From Methylobacterium radiodurans (GTDB lineage Bacteria > Pseudomonadota > Alphaproteobacteria > Rhizobiales > Beijerinckiaceae): DNA of 64,000 bases. The notes under the pieces are model-generated. The model made no database searches. It worked only from the letters and a program-made list of their open reading frames with translations, and was not told where the DNA came from. Where the stretch lies: positions 3,911,501 to 3,975,500 of the forward strand of contig NZ_CP029551.1 of NCBI RefSeq assembly GCF_003173735.1, written 5' to 3'. Position numbers and translations under genes: made by a program. Below, piece after piece: positions 1-8,768 of this stretch. The number at the start of each line of letters is the position of its first letter. Position 1 is the first letter of the stretch.

Positions 1-8
1 CTTCGCCG

Positions 9-230
9 ATGTCCCAGCCCGACGATCCCCGCACCCCGCCGCCCGCACCCCGCCGGGCCCAGGATCTCTCCGCCGCCGAGCGCCGCGCCTTGGAGGCCGG
101 CGAGGCCGGACCGAACACACCCGGCCATCCGGCCCCGCCCGCCGACCCGGGCCCCGAGACCGGCGGCTACGACAACCATTCCCCGAGCCGCGCCCCGGAC
201 AACGCAAAAGGTGGCTACGGTGCTGGCTGA
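9..230 (+). CDS. small hypothetical protein
   Basis: An open frame of 73 codons beginning ATG eight bases into the window. The product is hydrophilic and rich in Pro, Ala, Gly and Asp, with no signal peptide or membrane segment and no fold I recognise. It ends in a Gly/Tyr-rich tail (GGYGAG). There is no stop between the window edge and the ATG, so the true start may lie outside the window. Codon choice is G/C at third positions, like the neighbours. Function unknown; probably a conserved Methylobacterium small protein. Confidence 0.5.
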   Translation: MSQPDDPRTPPPAPRRAQDLSAAERRALEAGEAGPNTPGHPAPPADPGPETGGYDNHSPSRAPDNAKGGYGAG

Positions 231-352
231 GGCATGAGCCACCCGCAGGGCTCGAACCCGCTTCGTCACGCTGACGCCATGCTTCGGGGGCATGCGCCCT
301 GCCGTCTCGCCGTTCGGCCCGTCCGGCGGCACTGGAAACGACAGGACTTCCC

Positions 353-622
353 ATGACCCCGAGCAAGGCGGCGTTCCTCGCCATCGGCCTCAGCCTCGTC
401 CCGGCCGCGGCGCTCGCCCAGCAATCCCCGGCCCGCGACGCGCTCAAGCGCGCCTGCACCGGCGACTACATGGAGTATTGCAGCGAGCACGCCCCCGGCG
501 GCCCGGAGGTGGAGGCCTGCTTCAAGGCCAACATGAAGAAGCTCACGCCCGCCTGCTCCTCGGCCATCACGGCCTACAAGCAGGAGCAGCGCGCGACCCG
601 GCGGGTCAGCGAGGCGCGCTGA
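353..622 (+). CDS. small secreted cysteine-containing protein
   Basis: An 89-residue protein with a clear Sec signal peptide: MTPSK, a hydrophobic core, then an AALAQ cleavage region near residue 23. The mature part holds four cysteines, in CTGDYMEYC, EACF and PACSS. This resembles the short cysteine-rich repeat proteins common in Rhizobiales periplasms, where disulfides are expected. An AGGAC-like ribosome site precedes the ATG. It converges with the small membrane protein at 638-835. Specific function unknown. Confidence 0.72.
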   Translation: MTPSKAAFLAIGLSLVPAAALAQQSPARDALKRACTGDYMEYCSEHAPGGPEVEACFKANMKKLTPACSSAITAYKQEQRATRRVSEAR

Positions 623-637
623 GGCGCCGCGCCTGGG

Positions 638-835
638 TCAGGGCATCGCCTGCCAGAGCAGGGCGACCACCGTGAGCCCGATCAGGTTGTACAAGAGCGC
701 CCAGAGGAGCGTACCGCGCAGCGCCCGATTCGGCTGGCGGGCCGCGGTCCGCTCCGACACGGCGAGCGTGGGCTTGGCCGGTGATGGGGTGGGCTGGGAC
801 AGCGTGTCCTGCCTCGACTTGGCCGGTGTCGGCAT
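638..835 (-). CDS. small membrane protein, C-terminal anchor
   Basis: A 65-residue reading starting at the ATG at 835 (MPTPAKSRQD). The N-terminal half is polar and Pro/Ser/Thr-rich. The last about 22 residues form one transmembrane helix (LWALLYNLIGLTVVALLWQ) with almost nothing beyond it, so a single-pass tail-anchored topology is likely. The frame stays open to 955, but the upstream part is Arg/Pro-rich and looks like non-coding shadow, hence the shorter start. Divergent from serA. Function unknown. Confidence 0.55.
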   Translation of the reverse strand: MPTPAKSRQDTLSQPTPSPAKPTLAVSERTAARQPNRALRGTLLWALLYNLIGLTVVALLWQAMP

Positions 836-1143
836 GTCGAGGAAGCGGGTCAGGCATTCTGGCAGGGGCCGCTGACCCGATTCCGGCTCGGGACCGCGCC
901 GGCTCACAGGGCAGCCCCCGGGCCGGCTATCGGCTGTCGGACGCTTGCGCGGCACGATCTGCGCATCGGATCTTCTCCGGTCCCTGACTTCTGCAGAGTG
1001 TTCAACCTCGCGGGCCCGCGCAAGCCCCGGACGGGGCCGGTTCCGCTTGAGGGCCCGCCCGGAGCGCAGGCCGGCTGCCGGTGCTTGACCCGCGGCGGCG
1101 AACGCGCATCTGTGCGGCGCATCATTCGATCGATGCGCCGCAC

Positions 1144-2391
1144 ATGACCTCCTCCCTGCCCCGTTCCCGCGCCGACACCCGCGTCCTTCTGCTGGAAGGG
1201 ATCAACGACAGCGCGGTCGCGCTGATGCAGGGAGCGGGCTACACGAACCTCGTGCGGCTGCCGAAGGCGCTCGATCGCGAGGCGCTGCACGAGGCGATCC
1301 GCGGCGTGCACATCCTGGGCATCCGCTCGCGCACCCAGCTCGACGAGGCGGCGTTTGCCGCCGCCGACCGGCTGCTGGCGGTGGGCTGCTTCTCGGTGGG
1401 CACCAACCAGGTCGATCTGGAGGCCGCCCGCAGCCGCGGCATCCCGGTCTTCAACGCGCCCTTCTCGAACACGCGCTCGGTGGCCGAACTCGTCATCGGC
1501 GAGATCGTGATGCTCCTGCGCCGCATCACGCCGCGCTCGGCGGGGGCGCATGCGGGCGCGTGGGACAAGTCGGCCACGGGCTCGGTCGAGGTGCGGGGCA
1601 AGACGCTGGGCATCGTGGGCTACGGCAACATCGGCACGCAGCTCTCGACGCTGGCCGAGGCCATGGGCATGCGGGTGATCTTCTACGACCACACGGACAA
1701 GCTGCGCCACGGCAACACCGAGCCGACCGAGAGCCTGGCCGAGCTGCTCGCACAGGCGGACGTGGTCTCGCTGCACGTGCCGGAGACGGAGGCGACCGCC
1801 AACATGATCGGGGCGGCCGAGATCGCCCGGATGAAGCGCGGCGCCTACCTGATCAACAACGCGCGCGGCACGGTGGTGGATCTCGACGCGCTGGCGGCGG
1901 CCCTGGCGTCCGGGCATCTGGCGGGCGCGGCGGTGGACGTGTTCCCGAAGGAGCCGGGCTCGAACGCCGAGCGCTTCGTGAGCCCGCTGCAGGGGCTCTC
2001 CAACGTGATCCTGACCCCGCATATCGGCGGCTCGACGGAAGAGGCGCAGGAGCGCATCGGCTCGGAGGTCGCCCGCAAGCTCGTGGACTACGCCGATACC
2101 GGCGCCACGGTGGGCACCGTCAACTTCCCTCAAGCCTTCATCAGCGCGCGGCCGAGCGGCGCCCGGTTCGCGCACCTGCACCGCAACCTGCCGGGCGTGC
2201 TCGGCCGCATCAACGACGTGTTCGCCCGCGCCGGCATCAACATTGCCGGCCAGATCCTGCAGACCGACGGCGATCTCGGTTACGTGGTGATCGACACCGA
2301 CGCGGGTCTCGCCGGGCCCGACGCCGTGCTGCGGGATCTCGCCGCCATCGAGGGCACGGTGCGGGCGCGCCTCCTCTACGAGCGGACCTGA
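1144..2391 (+). CDS. serA: D-3-phosphoglycerate dehydrogenase
   Basis: Oxidises 3-phosphoglycerate to 3-phosphohydroxypyruvate, the first step of phosphorylated serine synthesis; serine also feeds the methylotrophic serine cycle. Length is 415 residues, close to E. coli SerA (410). Visible hallmarks are the Rossmann motif GIVGYGNIGTQ, the RGT substrate loop (NNARGTVVD), DVFPKEP, and the catalytic His in TPHIGGSTEEAQ. A C-terminal ACT domain begins at LPGVLGRINDVF and is the serine-sensing module in the short SerA type. The ATG at 1144 matches the family N-terminus; the frame extends to a GTG at 1081, but that segment is not conserved-looking. It is followed by a polysaccharide gene with no obvious coupling. 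Confidence 0.95.
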   Translation: MTSSLPRSRADTRVLLLEGINDSAVALMQGAGYTNLVRLPKALDREALHEAIRGVHILGIRSRTQLDEAAFAAADRLLAVGCFSVGTNQVDLEAARSRGIPVFNAPFSNTRSVAELVIGEIVMLLRRITPRSAGAHAGAWDKSATGSVEVRGKTLGIVGYGNIGTQLSTLAEAMGMRVIFYDHTDKLRHGNTEPTESLAELLAQADVVSLHVPETEATANMIGAAEIARMKRGAYLINNARGTVVDLDALAAALASGHLAGAAVDVFPKEPGSNAERFVSPLQGLSNVILTPHIGGSTEEAQERIGSEVARKLVDYADTGATVGTVNFPQAFISARPSGARFAHLHRNLPGVLGRINDVFARAGINIAGQILQTDGDLGYVVIDTDAGLAGPDAVLRDLAAIEGTVRARLLYERT

Positions 2392-2477
2392 ACGGGCGCC
2401 CCCGGGCCGGGCCCTTCAGCCCGCCCCTTCCGCCGCGTTGACAGCACAGGTCCCCGCGGCGGATACCGCCCCCGCCC

Positions 2478-4481
2478 ATGCTGCCGCGCCCCGCCAGAAG
2501 CCCCGCCAAGAGTCACGCCAAGACCGCCGTGATGGTCGTCCACGACCTCGTGGCGACGGCGCTGGCCGTGCTCCTCACCTTCTGGTTCCGCTTCACCGGC
2601 GCGCAGCTGGACGAGCGCCTGCACGCGCTGCCGCTCCTGCTGCCGCCCTTCCTCGTGCTCGCTGGCCTCGTCTACGCGCGGCTGCGGCTCTACCGGACCA
2701 AGTGGCGCTTCGCCTCGCTGCCGGATCTGGCCGCGATCGTGCGGGCCGCCAGCGTCCTGGCGCTGGCGCTGCTGGTGACCGACTACGTGCTGGTCTCGGC
2801 CGACCTCTACGGGTTCTACTTCTTCGGCAAGATCGCCATCGTCCTCTACTGGGTGCTGCAGATCTTCCTGCTCGGGGGGGCGCGGCTCGCCTTCCGCTAC
2901 CTGAAATACACACGCTCGCGGCAGTCGAGCGCGCGGACCGCCACGGTGCCGACCCTGCTCCTCGGGCGCGGCTCCGACATCGACGTGCTGCTGCGCGCCA
3001 TCGAATCCGGCTCCGTGAGGAAGCTCGCCCCGAAGGGCATCCTGTCGCCGCGCGCCGACGAGGCCGGGCAGATGATGCGCGGCGTGCCCGTGCTCGGCGG
3101 CTTCGACGACCTCGAGCGGGTGATCGCGCGGCTCGCCGAGCGCGGCCAGCCGGTGCGCCGCCTCGTCGCCACGCCGAGCGCGCTCGAGGCCGAGCCGGAC
3201 GCTCTGGTGGCCCAGGCCCGCCGCCTCGGCCTGCCGCTGGTGCGGGTGGCGAGCCTCGGCGAGGGAGCGCGCGAGGCGGAGCTCGCGCCGCTCGAGATCG
3301 AGGATCTGCTTCTGCGCCCGACCGTCGCGATCGACCGGCCGCGCCTGGAGCGCTTCCTCGCGGGGCGCCGCGTCGTCGTCACGGGGGGCGGCGGCTCGAT
3401 CGGCTCCGAGATCTGCCTTCGCGCGCTGGCCTTCGGGGCCGCCGAGGTGCTGGTCCTGGAGAATTCCGAGCCGGCGCTGCACGGCATCCTGAGCCACCCG
3501 CTGGTGCTGGCCGCCGGGGGCCGGGCGCGGGGCATCATCGCCGACATCCGTGACGCGGGCCGGATCCGGGCGATCTTCGAGACCTTCCGGCCGGACTACG
3601 TCTTCCACGCCGCCGCCTTGAAGCAGGTACCCTACCTGGAGCAGGACTGGAGCGAGGGCATCAAGACCAACGTCTTCGGCTCGATCAACGTGGCCGACGC
3701 GACCGCGGCGGCGGGCGCCCGGGCGCTTGTGATGATCTCGACCGACAAGGCAATCGAGCCGGTCTCGCAGCTCGGCGTCACCAAGCGCTTCGCCGAGATG
3801 GTGGCCCAGGCCCGCGATGCCGAGCAGGCGCGGATCCCCGGCCACCCGACCCGGCTGGTGGCCGTACGCTTCGGCAACGTGCTGGGCTCGGTCGGCTCGG
3901 TGGTGCCGGTGTTCAAGGCGCAAATCGCCCGGGGCGGCCCCGTCACCGTCACGCATCCCGAGATGGTGCGCTACTTCATGACCGTGCGGGAAGCGGCCGA
4001 CCTCGTTCTCACCGCGGCCTCCCACGCGGACGGCGAGGCCCGCGCGCTCAACGAGGGCGCCTCCGACCAGCACGCCGCGGTCTACGTGCTGAAGATGGGC
4101 CAGCCCGTGCGCATCCGGGAGCTGGCCGAGCGGATGATCCGGCTCGCCGGCTTCGAGCCGGGCGAGGAGATCGAGATCGCCTATTCCGGTGCGCGGCCGG
4201 GCGAGCGCCTCAACGAGATCCTGTTCGCCAGCGAGGAGCCCCGAGTCAGCCTCGACGGGATCGACGGCGTGATGGCGGCCCGCCCCGTCTTCGCCGACCG
4301 GGCCCGGCTCGACGGCTGGGTGGTGCGGCTCGCCGCGGCGGTCGAGGCCGGCGACCGGGCGGCGGCCGACGCGGTGTTCGAGGCCGCGATCCCGCATTTC
4401 CGCGAGCGCCGCGCCGGGCAGGCCGGCGCGACTGCGCCTGCCGAAGGTGCCGTGGCCGCGCCGCTGCCGGCCGCCCCGTAG
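2478..4481 (+). CDS. nucleoside-diphosphate-sugar 4,6-dehydratase, FlaA1/WbpM/CapD type
   Basis: A 667-residue membrane-anchored sugar-nucleotide dehydratase of the long SDR class (WbpM/PglF/CapD), acting in O-antigen or capsule sugar synthesis, typically on UDP-GlcNAc. The first about 140 residues carry four hydrophobic helices. A CoA-binding-like domain follows (about 150-270). The SDR domain starts near residue 297 with VVTGGGGSIGSE. The active-site region reads STDKAIEPVSQLGVTKR, which fits the non-classical TDK variant of this family. The Ala/Pro-rich C-terminus is not conserved. It converges with a KpsE-like export gene at 4711-6021, supporting a role in surface polysaccharide. The exact sugar product cannot be read from sequence. 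Confidence 0.88.
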   Translation: MLPRPARSPAKSHAKTAVMVVHDLVATALAVLLTFWFRFTGAQLDERLHALPLLLPPFLVLAGLVYARLRLYRTKWRFASLPDLAAIVRAASVLALALLVTDYVLVSADLYGFYFFGKIAIVLYWVLQIFLLGGARLAFRYLKYTRSRQSSARTATVPTLLLGRGSDIDVLLRAIESGSVRKLAPKGILSPRADEAGQMMRGVPVLGGFDDLERVIARLAERGQPVRRLVATPSALEAEPDALVAQARRLGLPLVRVASLGEGAREAELAPLEIEDLLLRPTVAIDRPRLERFLAGRRVVVTGGGGSIGSEICLRALAFGAAEVLVLENSEPALHGILSHPLVLAAGGRARGIIADIRDAGRIRAIFETFRPDYVFHAAALKQVPYLEQDWSEGIKTNVFGSINVADATAAAGARALVMISTDKAIEPVSQLGVTKRFAEMVAQARDAEQARIPGHPTRLVAVRFGNVLGSVGSVVPVFKAQIARGGPVTVTHPEMVRYFMTVREAADLVLTAASHADGEARALNEGASDQHAAVYVLKMGQPVRIRELAERMIRLAGFEPGEEIEIAYSGARPGERLNEILFASEEPRVSLDGIDGVMAARPVFADRARLDGWVVRLAAAVEAGDRAAADAVFEAAIPHFRERRAGQAGATAPAEGAVAAPLPAAP

Positions 4482-4580
4482 CGGGCGCACACCATGCCGA
4501 CGAAGGGGATCGTGGCCCCTCGGCCGCGCGCCCACCTGCCTCATACCGTTTCCGGAGGATGGGTTCGGGTCATCGCCGCA

Positions 4581-4610
4581 TCCCCTCCCCCGCACGGTGG
4601 GGAGAGGGGA
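4581..4610. repeat. dispersed GC palindrome copy 1
   Basis: Inverted repeat TCCCCTCCCC / GGGGAGAGGGGA around a CGCACGGT centre, between two convergent genes. It is one of at least eight copies in this window (see findings). It could also act as a transcription end for either neighbour, although no T-tract follows. Confidence 0.6.
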
Positions 4611-4710
4611 TCCGCGATCCCGGAAGTGATCATCCGGGAGGTCCGAACCGGCCGTGCCGCGGCGACGTGTGGATCGGACAGCGCCCGCGCGGGAGCGGAG
4701 GGGGAGCCCC

Positions 4711-6021
4711 TTAGATCCGCTGGTCGCGGATGCCGCTGAGGATCAGCGAGAACGAGCAGAACACCAGCACGCAGCAGAAGAAGGCCACGAACAGAGCGTG
4801 GCCCCGGTGCGGGTAGAGGCTGTCGGTCGGCAGGACCGGCGGCTCGATCACTGCCAGGAAGATGTGCTGCTTGCCCGCCGAGACCCGGGCGCGGTCGAGC
4901 AGGTTGCTGGCCGATTCGTGCAGCTTCTCGGCGATGGTGCGCTCCACCATCAGGCCCTCGTACTCGAGGAGGGCGTTGGCCATGGTGGGCGAGCCGTCCT
5001 GGCCGAGCCCGTCGCGGGTGAGCTGGGCCTGCAGGTCCCGCATCTGCTGGTCGATCGCCGCGACGTTGGCCACCAGCACCTGGATCGAGCGCGACTTCTC
5101 GTCGAGGTTCGAGGCGCGCAGCACCTGCAGGTCGTTCTCGGCCTTGATCTTGTCCCGGCGCAGGGTGAGCATCGTCGTCATCGTCGATTCCGCCGCCTTG
5201 ACCGGGTCGATGATGCCCCAGCTGTTGCGGAAGCGTTGGAGGGCGAGGTGCGCCTCGCGCAACCGCGCCTGCGCCACGTCGGCGTCCTTCTGGGCCTGGA
5301 CCAGCATGTCGGCCTGGGCCCGGCGCGAGATCTCGTTGATCAGCCGCTCCGCGCGGGTGACGATCTCCTGAGCGATGGTCAACGAGTCCTGGGGCGTGAA
5401 GGTCCGGACCGAGAGCTGGATCACGCCCGAGATCGCGTCGATATGGGCCCCGATCTGGCTGCGCCAATACTTGGTCAGCTCCTCGATCGGTTGCGGGTCA
5501 CTGTAACGGGCCCAGAAATCGGCCTCGTCGCGCGAGAAGATCTTCGACAGGCCGACGCTCTTCTCCATCGCCGCGACCAGGGTCTGGCTGCGGATGAAGT
5601 CGCGGACGATGTAGCTGTCCTGGCTGTTGTGCTTCTGGATCAGCGCGGCGAACTCGCCGAGGTTCGAGTGTTCCATCGGCTCGACGTTGCCGCGCACCGC
5701 GAACTTCGCCTCGGCGACGTACTGGTTCGAGGCGAAGACGAAGAGGTAGAGGCCGATCACCGCGGTGGGCAGGGCCACGAACAGGCCGAAGCGCCAAAGC
5801 AGGACGCGGGTGTAGCTGACGGGGCGCGTGTCGGGCGGCCTGAGGCCGGGCAGCCGCGTCCAGGCCAGGCGCTCGCGCGCCCGCTGCACCAGCGCGCGGC
5901 CGCCCTCGGTCCGGATCGGCTCGATCGTCTCGGCGCCGCGGCGCAGCTCCGTCAGCGAGCGCTGCGCGAAATCCACGAGTCCGCGGATCCGCTCGCCCTG
6001 CTTGACTTCGTCGACGCTCAT
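4711..6021 (-). CDS. capsule polysaccharide export inner-membrane protein, KpsE/RkpR-like
   Basis: A 436-residue polysaccharide co-polymerase of the KpsE/BexC/RkpR class, which spans the periplasm between an ABC exporter and the outer-membrane channel. Topology is typical. A cytoplasmic N-terminus of about 85 residues is followed by a transmembrane helix (LLWRFGLFVALPTAVIGLYL). Next comes a large periplasmic region starting YVAEAKFAVRG with extended coiled-coil (about 210-350), and then a C-terminal transmembrane helix (HALFVAFFCCVLVFCSFSL) a few residues from the end. The ATG at 6021 gives a complete protein. No KpsM/T ABC genes are in the window, so the rest of the exporter must lie elsewhere. 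Confidence 0.87.
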   Translation of the reverse strand: MSVDEVKQGERIRGLVDFAQRSLTELRRGAETIEPIRTEGGRALVQRARERLAWTRLPGLRPPDTRPVSYTRVLLWRFGLFVALPTAVIGLYLFVFASNQYVAEAKFAVRGNVEPMEHSNLGEFAALIQKHNSQDSYIVRDFIRSQTLVAAMEKSVGLSKIFSRDEADFWARYSDPQPIEELTKYWRSQIGAHIDAISGVIQLSVRTFTPQDSLTIAQEIVTRAERLINEISRRAQADMLVQAQKDADVAQARLREAHLALQRFRNSWGIIDPVKAAESTMTTMLTLRRDKIKAENDLQVLRASNLDEKSRSIQVLVANVAAIDQQMRDLQAQLTRDGLGQDGSPTMANALLEYEGLMVERTIAEKLHESASNLLDRARVSAGKQHIFLAVIEPPVLPTDSLYPHRGHALFVAFFCCVLVFCSFSLILSGIRDQRI

Positions 6022-6234
6022 GCCGGTGATGTGTCCTGGTGCCGCCGCGATGGTCCGGCGCGGAGGGGGCCGGCGCGGATGCGCGCCGCCGCGATCGTCC
6101 GTACCGGGAAGTCCTGCGCTTTTCGGCCCTTTTTATGGCGTACGGCCTGCCCGGGCTGACCAGGCCGGCGGCGTGGGCGGGGAGCGGCGACGTGACCGTT
6201 GCGCCGTCCCGGCCCCGCGCAGTACCCCGGCGCG

Positions 6235-6684
6235 ATGCGCGAGTCCCCTTCACCCGAGACCCTTCCCGCAAAGACCCCTGCCTCGAAGGCCCCTGCCCCC
6301 GAGGTCCGGACCGCCAAGGCGAAGTTCGCCGAGGTGGTGCTGGTCTGCCGCAAATGCGCCCGGCGCCAGGGCCTCGGCAAGGGAGAGGCGCGGGCGCTCG
6401 CCAAGGCCGGCTACAAGGCCGCCGGCCGCAGGGCCGGTGCCCGGGCCGGCGGGAAGACGGGCGCCAAGCCCCGGATCGTCGAGAGCGGCTGCCTCGGGCC
6501 CTGCCCCAAGCGGATGCTGGCGGTCGCGACCGGCGCCAGCGTCGCGGCCGGGCGGGTCCTGCTCGTCGATCCGCGGGATCCGACCGCCGCCTTTCCGGCG
6601 TTCGGCCCTGATTTCGGCCCCAATGCGAAGCTAGGCGCCCGCCCGGGGGACATGTCCGCGACGGATCGTGGCGCCCCCGCGTGA
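6235..6684 (+). CDS. (2Fe-2S) ferredoxin-like / metal-binding protein
   Basis: About 149 residues from the ATG at 6235; a TTG 36 bases upstream is also possible. A Lys/Ala/Pro-rich leader is followed by VCRKCARRQG and, about 65 residues later, SGCLGPCPKRML. This pair of short Cys motifs is the layout of thioredoxin-like [2Fe-2S] ferredoxins and of DUF1636-type metal-binding proteins. The AGRRAGARAGGKTG insert is low complexity. Function is not established; cluster or metal binding is inferred from the four cysteines only. Confidence 0.65.
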   Translation: MRESPSPETLPAKTPASKAPAPEVRTAKAKFAEVVLVCRKCARRQGLGKGEARALAKAGYKAAGRRAGARAGGKTGAKPRIVESGCLGPCPKRMLAVATGASVAAGRVLLVDPRDPTAAFPAFGPDFGPNAKLGARPGDMSATDRGAPA

Positions 6685-6752
6685 GCGAGCGCCGCCGTGA
6701 CATCCTCCCCGAGCTTGCCGGGCCGCCCTGAGCGGTCGCGCCGGAACCTGCC

Positions 6753-7805
6753 GTGACCGCCGCCGCCCGAGGCGGGCTCGGCCGGACCCTGCTGCGCCGC
6801 CTGCCGCTGATCGGCACCCTGGCGGGGCTGGGGCTCGCCGCCTGGCTGGTGGCGACGAACGACCTCGCGGCGATCGGGGCCGCCTTCGGGCGCATCGGGG
6901 TCTTCGGGCTCGTCGGCATCGTGCTGGTGCGGGCGCTGATCGTGTTCCTGTGCGGGCTCGCCTGGGCGCGCATCCTCGACGGGCTCGCGCCGCTCGGTCC
7001 CGGTCCCTTCGTGGTGCTGCGCTACGTGCGCGAGGGCATCAACGTCCTGCTGCCGGTGGCCTCGATCGGCGGCGACGTGCTGGGCGGGCGGCTCCTCACC
7101 TTCTGGGGCGTGGCCGGTGCGCTCGCCGCCGCCTCGATCCTCGCCGACATGCTGATCCAGGTCGGCACCCAGGCGCTCTTCGCCGGCATCGGCGCCGCGC
7201 TCCTCTCCCGCATGGAGGGCGAGGCCGCGGCCGACCTCGCCCGCTGGATGCTGCGGGCGCTCGCCGTCGCGGCGCTCGTGCTCGCCGCTTTCTTCGCCGT
7301 CCAGCGCACGGGCGCGGCCCGCTTCATCGAGGAGAAGATCGGCGCCCTCTCCCGCCGCTTCGTGCGCGAGGCCGAGCCGCAGCGCCCCGGACAGGGCAGC
7401 GTCCAGGCCGCCCTCGACGCGGTCTGGCACGGCGGGCGCCGGGGCCGGCTCGCCGAATCGGTCGCGCTGCATCTCGCGGCCTGGACCCTGGGCGCGGCCG
7501 AGATCTGGATCGCGCTCGCCTGCATCGGCGTCGAGGCGAGCCTCGCCGAGGTCGTGGTGATCGAGGCCCTGAGCCAGGCGATCAAGTCGGCGGCCTTCCC
7601 GGTGCCGAGCGGCCTCGGGGTGCAGGAGGGCGGCTTCGTGGTGGTCTGCGCCCTGTTCGGCATCGACGCGCACACGGCGATCGCGCTCTCGCTCGCCAAG
7701 CGGGTGCCGGACGTGGTGCTGGGCCTGCCCGCGCTCCTGGCCTGGCAGAACATCGAGGCGCGCCGCGCGAGCGTGCGGCCGCCGGGGGCGGACGGCCGGG
7801 GATGA
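6753..7805 (+). CDS. hpnL: HpnL-like membrane protein (LPG synthase TM / hopanoid-associated)
   Basis: A 350-residue integral membrane protein of the UPF0104/lysylphosphatidylglycerol-synthase TM family. About eight hydrophobic helices are visible, and there is a basic or amphipathic patch around 195-225. The C-terminal signature PVPSGLGVQEGGFVVVCALFG followed by SLAKRVPDVVLGLP is the pattern I associate with HpnL of hopanoid loci. HpnL has no proven enzymatic role; lipid flipping or transport is the usual guess. Starts with GTG at 6753. Its stop overlaps the fliP start by four bases (ATGA), so the two are probably cotranslated. No squalene-hopene genes are nearby. Confidence 0.78.
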   Translation: MTAAARGGLGRTLLRRLPLIGTLAGLGLAAWLVATNDLAAIGAAFGRIGVFGLVGIVLVRALIVFLCGLAWARILDGLAPLGPGPFVVLRYVREGINVLLPVASIGGDVLGGRLLTFWGVAGALAAASILADMLIQVGTQALFAGIGAALLSRMEGEAAADLARWMLRALAVAALVLAAFFAVQRTGAARFIEEKIGALSRRFVREAEPQRPGQGSVQAALDAVWHGGRRGRLAESVALHLAAWTLGAAEIWIALACIGVEASLAEVVVIEALSQAIKSAAFPVPSGLGVQEGGFVVVCALFGIDAHTAIALSLAKRVPDVVLGLPALLAWQNIEARRASVRPPGADGRG

Positions 7806-8563
7806 TGCGGATGTTGCGCAAGCGGTGGAGCGCGGAATCGCGCGCGGCCGGCCTGATCCTCGCCGGTCTCGCCCTCCTCTGGGCCGCGCCCGCCGCCGCG
7901 CAGAGCGTGACGGTGGATCTCGGCGCGGGCGGCGTCACCGAGCGGGCGCTGCAGCTCGTCGCGCTGATCACGGTGCTGGCGCTGGCGCCGTCCGTGCTGG
8001 TGATGGCCACCGCCTTCACGCGGATCGTGGTGGTGCTCTCGCTGCTGCGCTCGGCGCTCGGCACCCAGACCGCGCCGCCGACCGCGGTGATCATCAGCCT
8101 CGCGCTCTTCCTCACCGCCTTCGTGATGGCGCCGACCGGCCGCGAGGCCTACCGCGCCGGCATCGAGCCACTGATCGCCGGCCAGATCACGCAAGGACAG
8201 GCCTTCGAGCGGGCGTCCGCCCCGTTCAAGACCTTCATGCTGAAGAACGTGCGCGAGAAGGACCTGAAGCTCTTCCTCGACATGGCCAAGGCCCCCGTCC
8301 CCGCCGGGCCGGAGCAGGTGGGGCTGGAGATCGTCACCCCCGCCTTCATGATCTCGGAGCTGCGCCGGGCCTTCGAGATCGGCTTCCTGCTGTTCATCCC
8401 CTTCCTGATCATCGACCTCGTGGTGGCCTCGGTGCTCATGGCGGTGGGCATGATGATGGTGCCGCCGGCGAGCGTGGCGCTGCCGTTCAAGCTGATCTTC
8501 TTCGTGCTGGTCGACGGCTGGGGGCTGGTGGCCGGATCGCTGGTTCAGAGCTACGGGGGATAG
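7802..8563 (+). CDS. fliP: flagellar type III export protein FliP
   Basis: Core subunit of the flagellar type III export gate (FliPQR) in the basal body. The 253-residue product has a cleavable signal peptide ending APAAAQS, as known for FliP. Family blocks are RIVVVLSLLRSALGTQ, FKTFMLKN, TPAFMISELRRAFEIGF and PPASVALPFKLIFFVLVDGW, with four transmembrane helices. The ATG at 7802 lies inside the end of the HpnL-like gene (4-base overlap). The other export genes (fliQ, fliR, flhB) sit 8-10 kb downstream, separated by lipid A and envelope genes. Confidence 0.95.
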   Translation: MMRMLRKRWSAESRAAGLILAGLALLWAAPAAAQSVTVDLGAGGVTERALQLVALITVLALAPSVLVMATAFTRIVVVLSLLRSALGTQTAPPTAVIISLALFLTAFVMAPTGREAYRAGIEPLIAGQITQGQAFERASAPFKTFMLKNVREKDLKLFLDMAKAPVPAGPEQVGLEIVTPAFMISELRRAFEIGFLLFIPFLIIDLVVASVLMAVGMMMVPPASVALPFKLIFFVLVDGWGLVAGSLVQSYGG

Positions 8564-8642
8564 GGCGCGGGGCGGCGCTGCCGACCCCACGGATCCTCTT
8601 CCGCGCGGTGACCAAGTTCACGCGACCCTACGTCCTCGCGCT

Positions 8643-8670
8643 CTTCCTCCCCCGCAGAGGGGGAGGGAAG
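8643..8670. repeat. dispersed GC palindrome copy 2
   Basis: CTTCCTCCCCC / GGGGGAGGGAAG around GCAGA, between convergent fliP and the ketosynthase gene. Same family as the other dispersed palindromes of the window; a terminator role is possible. Confidence 0.65.
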
Positions 8671-8768
8671 CCGCAAGGCTGTCTGCCAGAGACGTGTGAA
8701 GCCGGCCGCTCGGCGAGGCGTGGAGGCTCGCAGGGTCGGAGGTCGAGTCTGGAACCGCCGGGCGCGGT

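Noticed and set aside
2376-4595. 739-codon open frame antisense to the sugar dehydratase gene
   Set aside because: Shadow frame; the sense protein has full family motifs.
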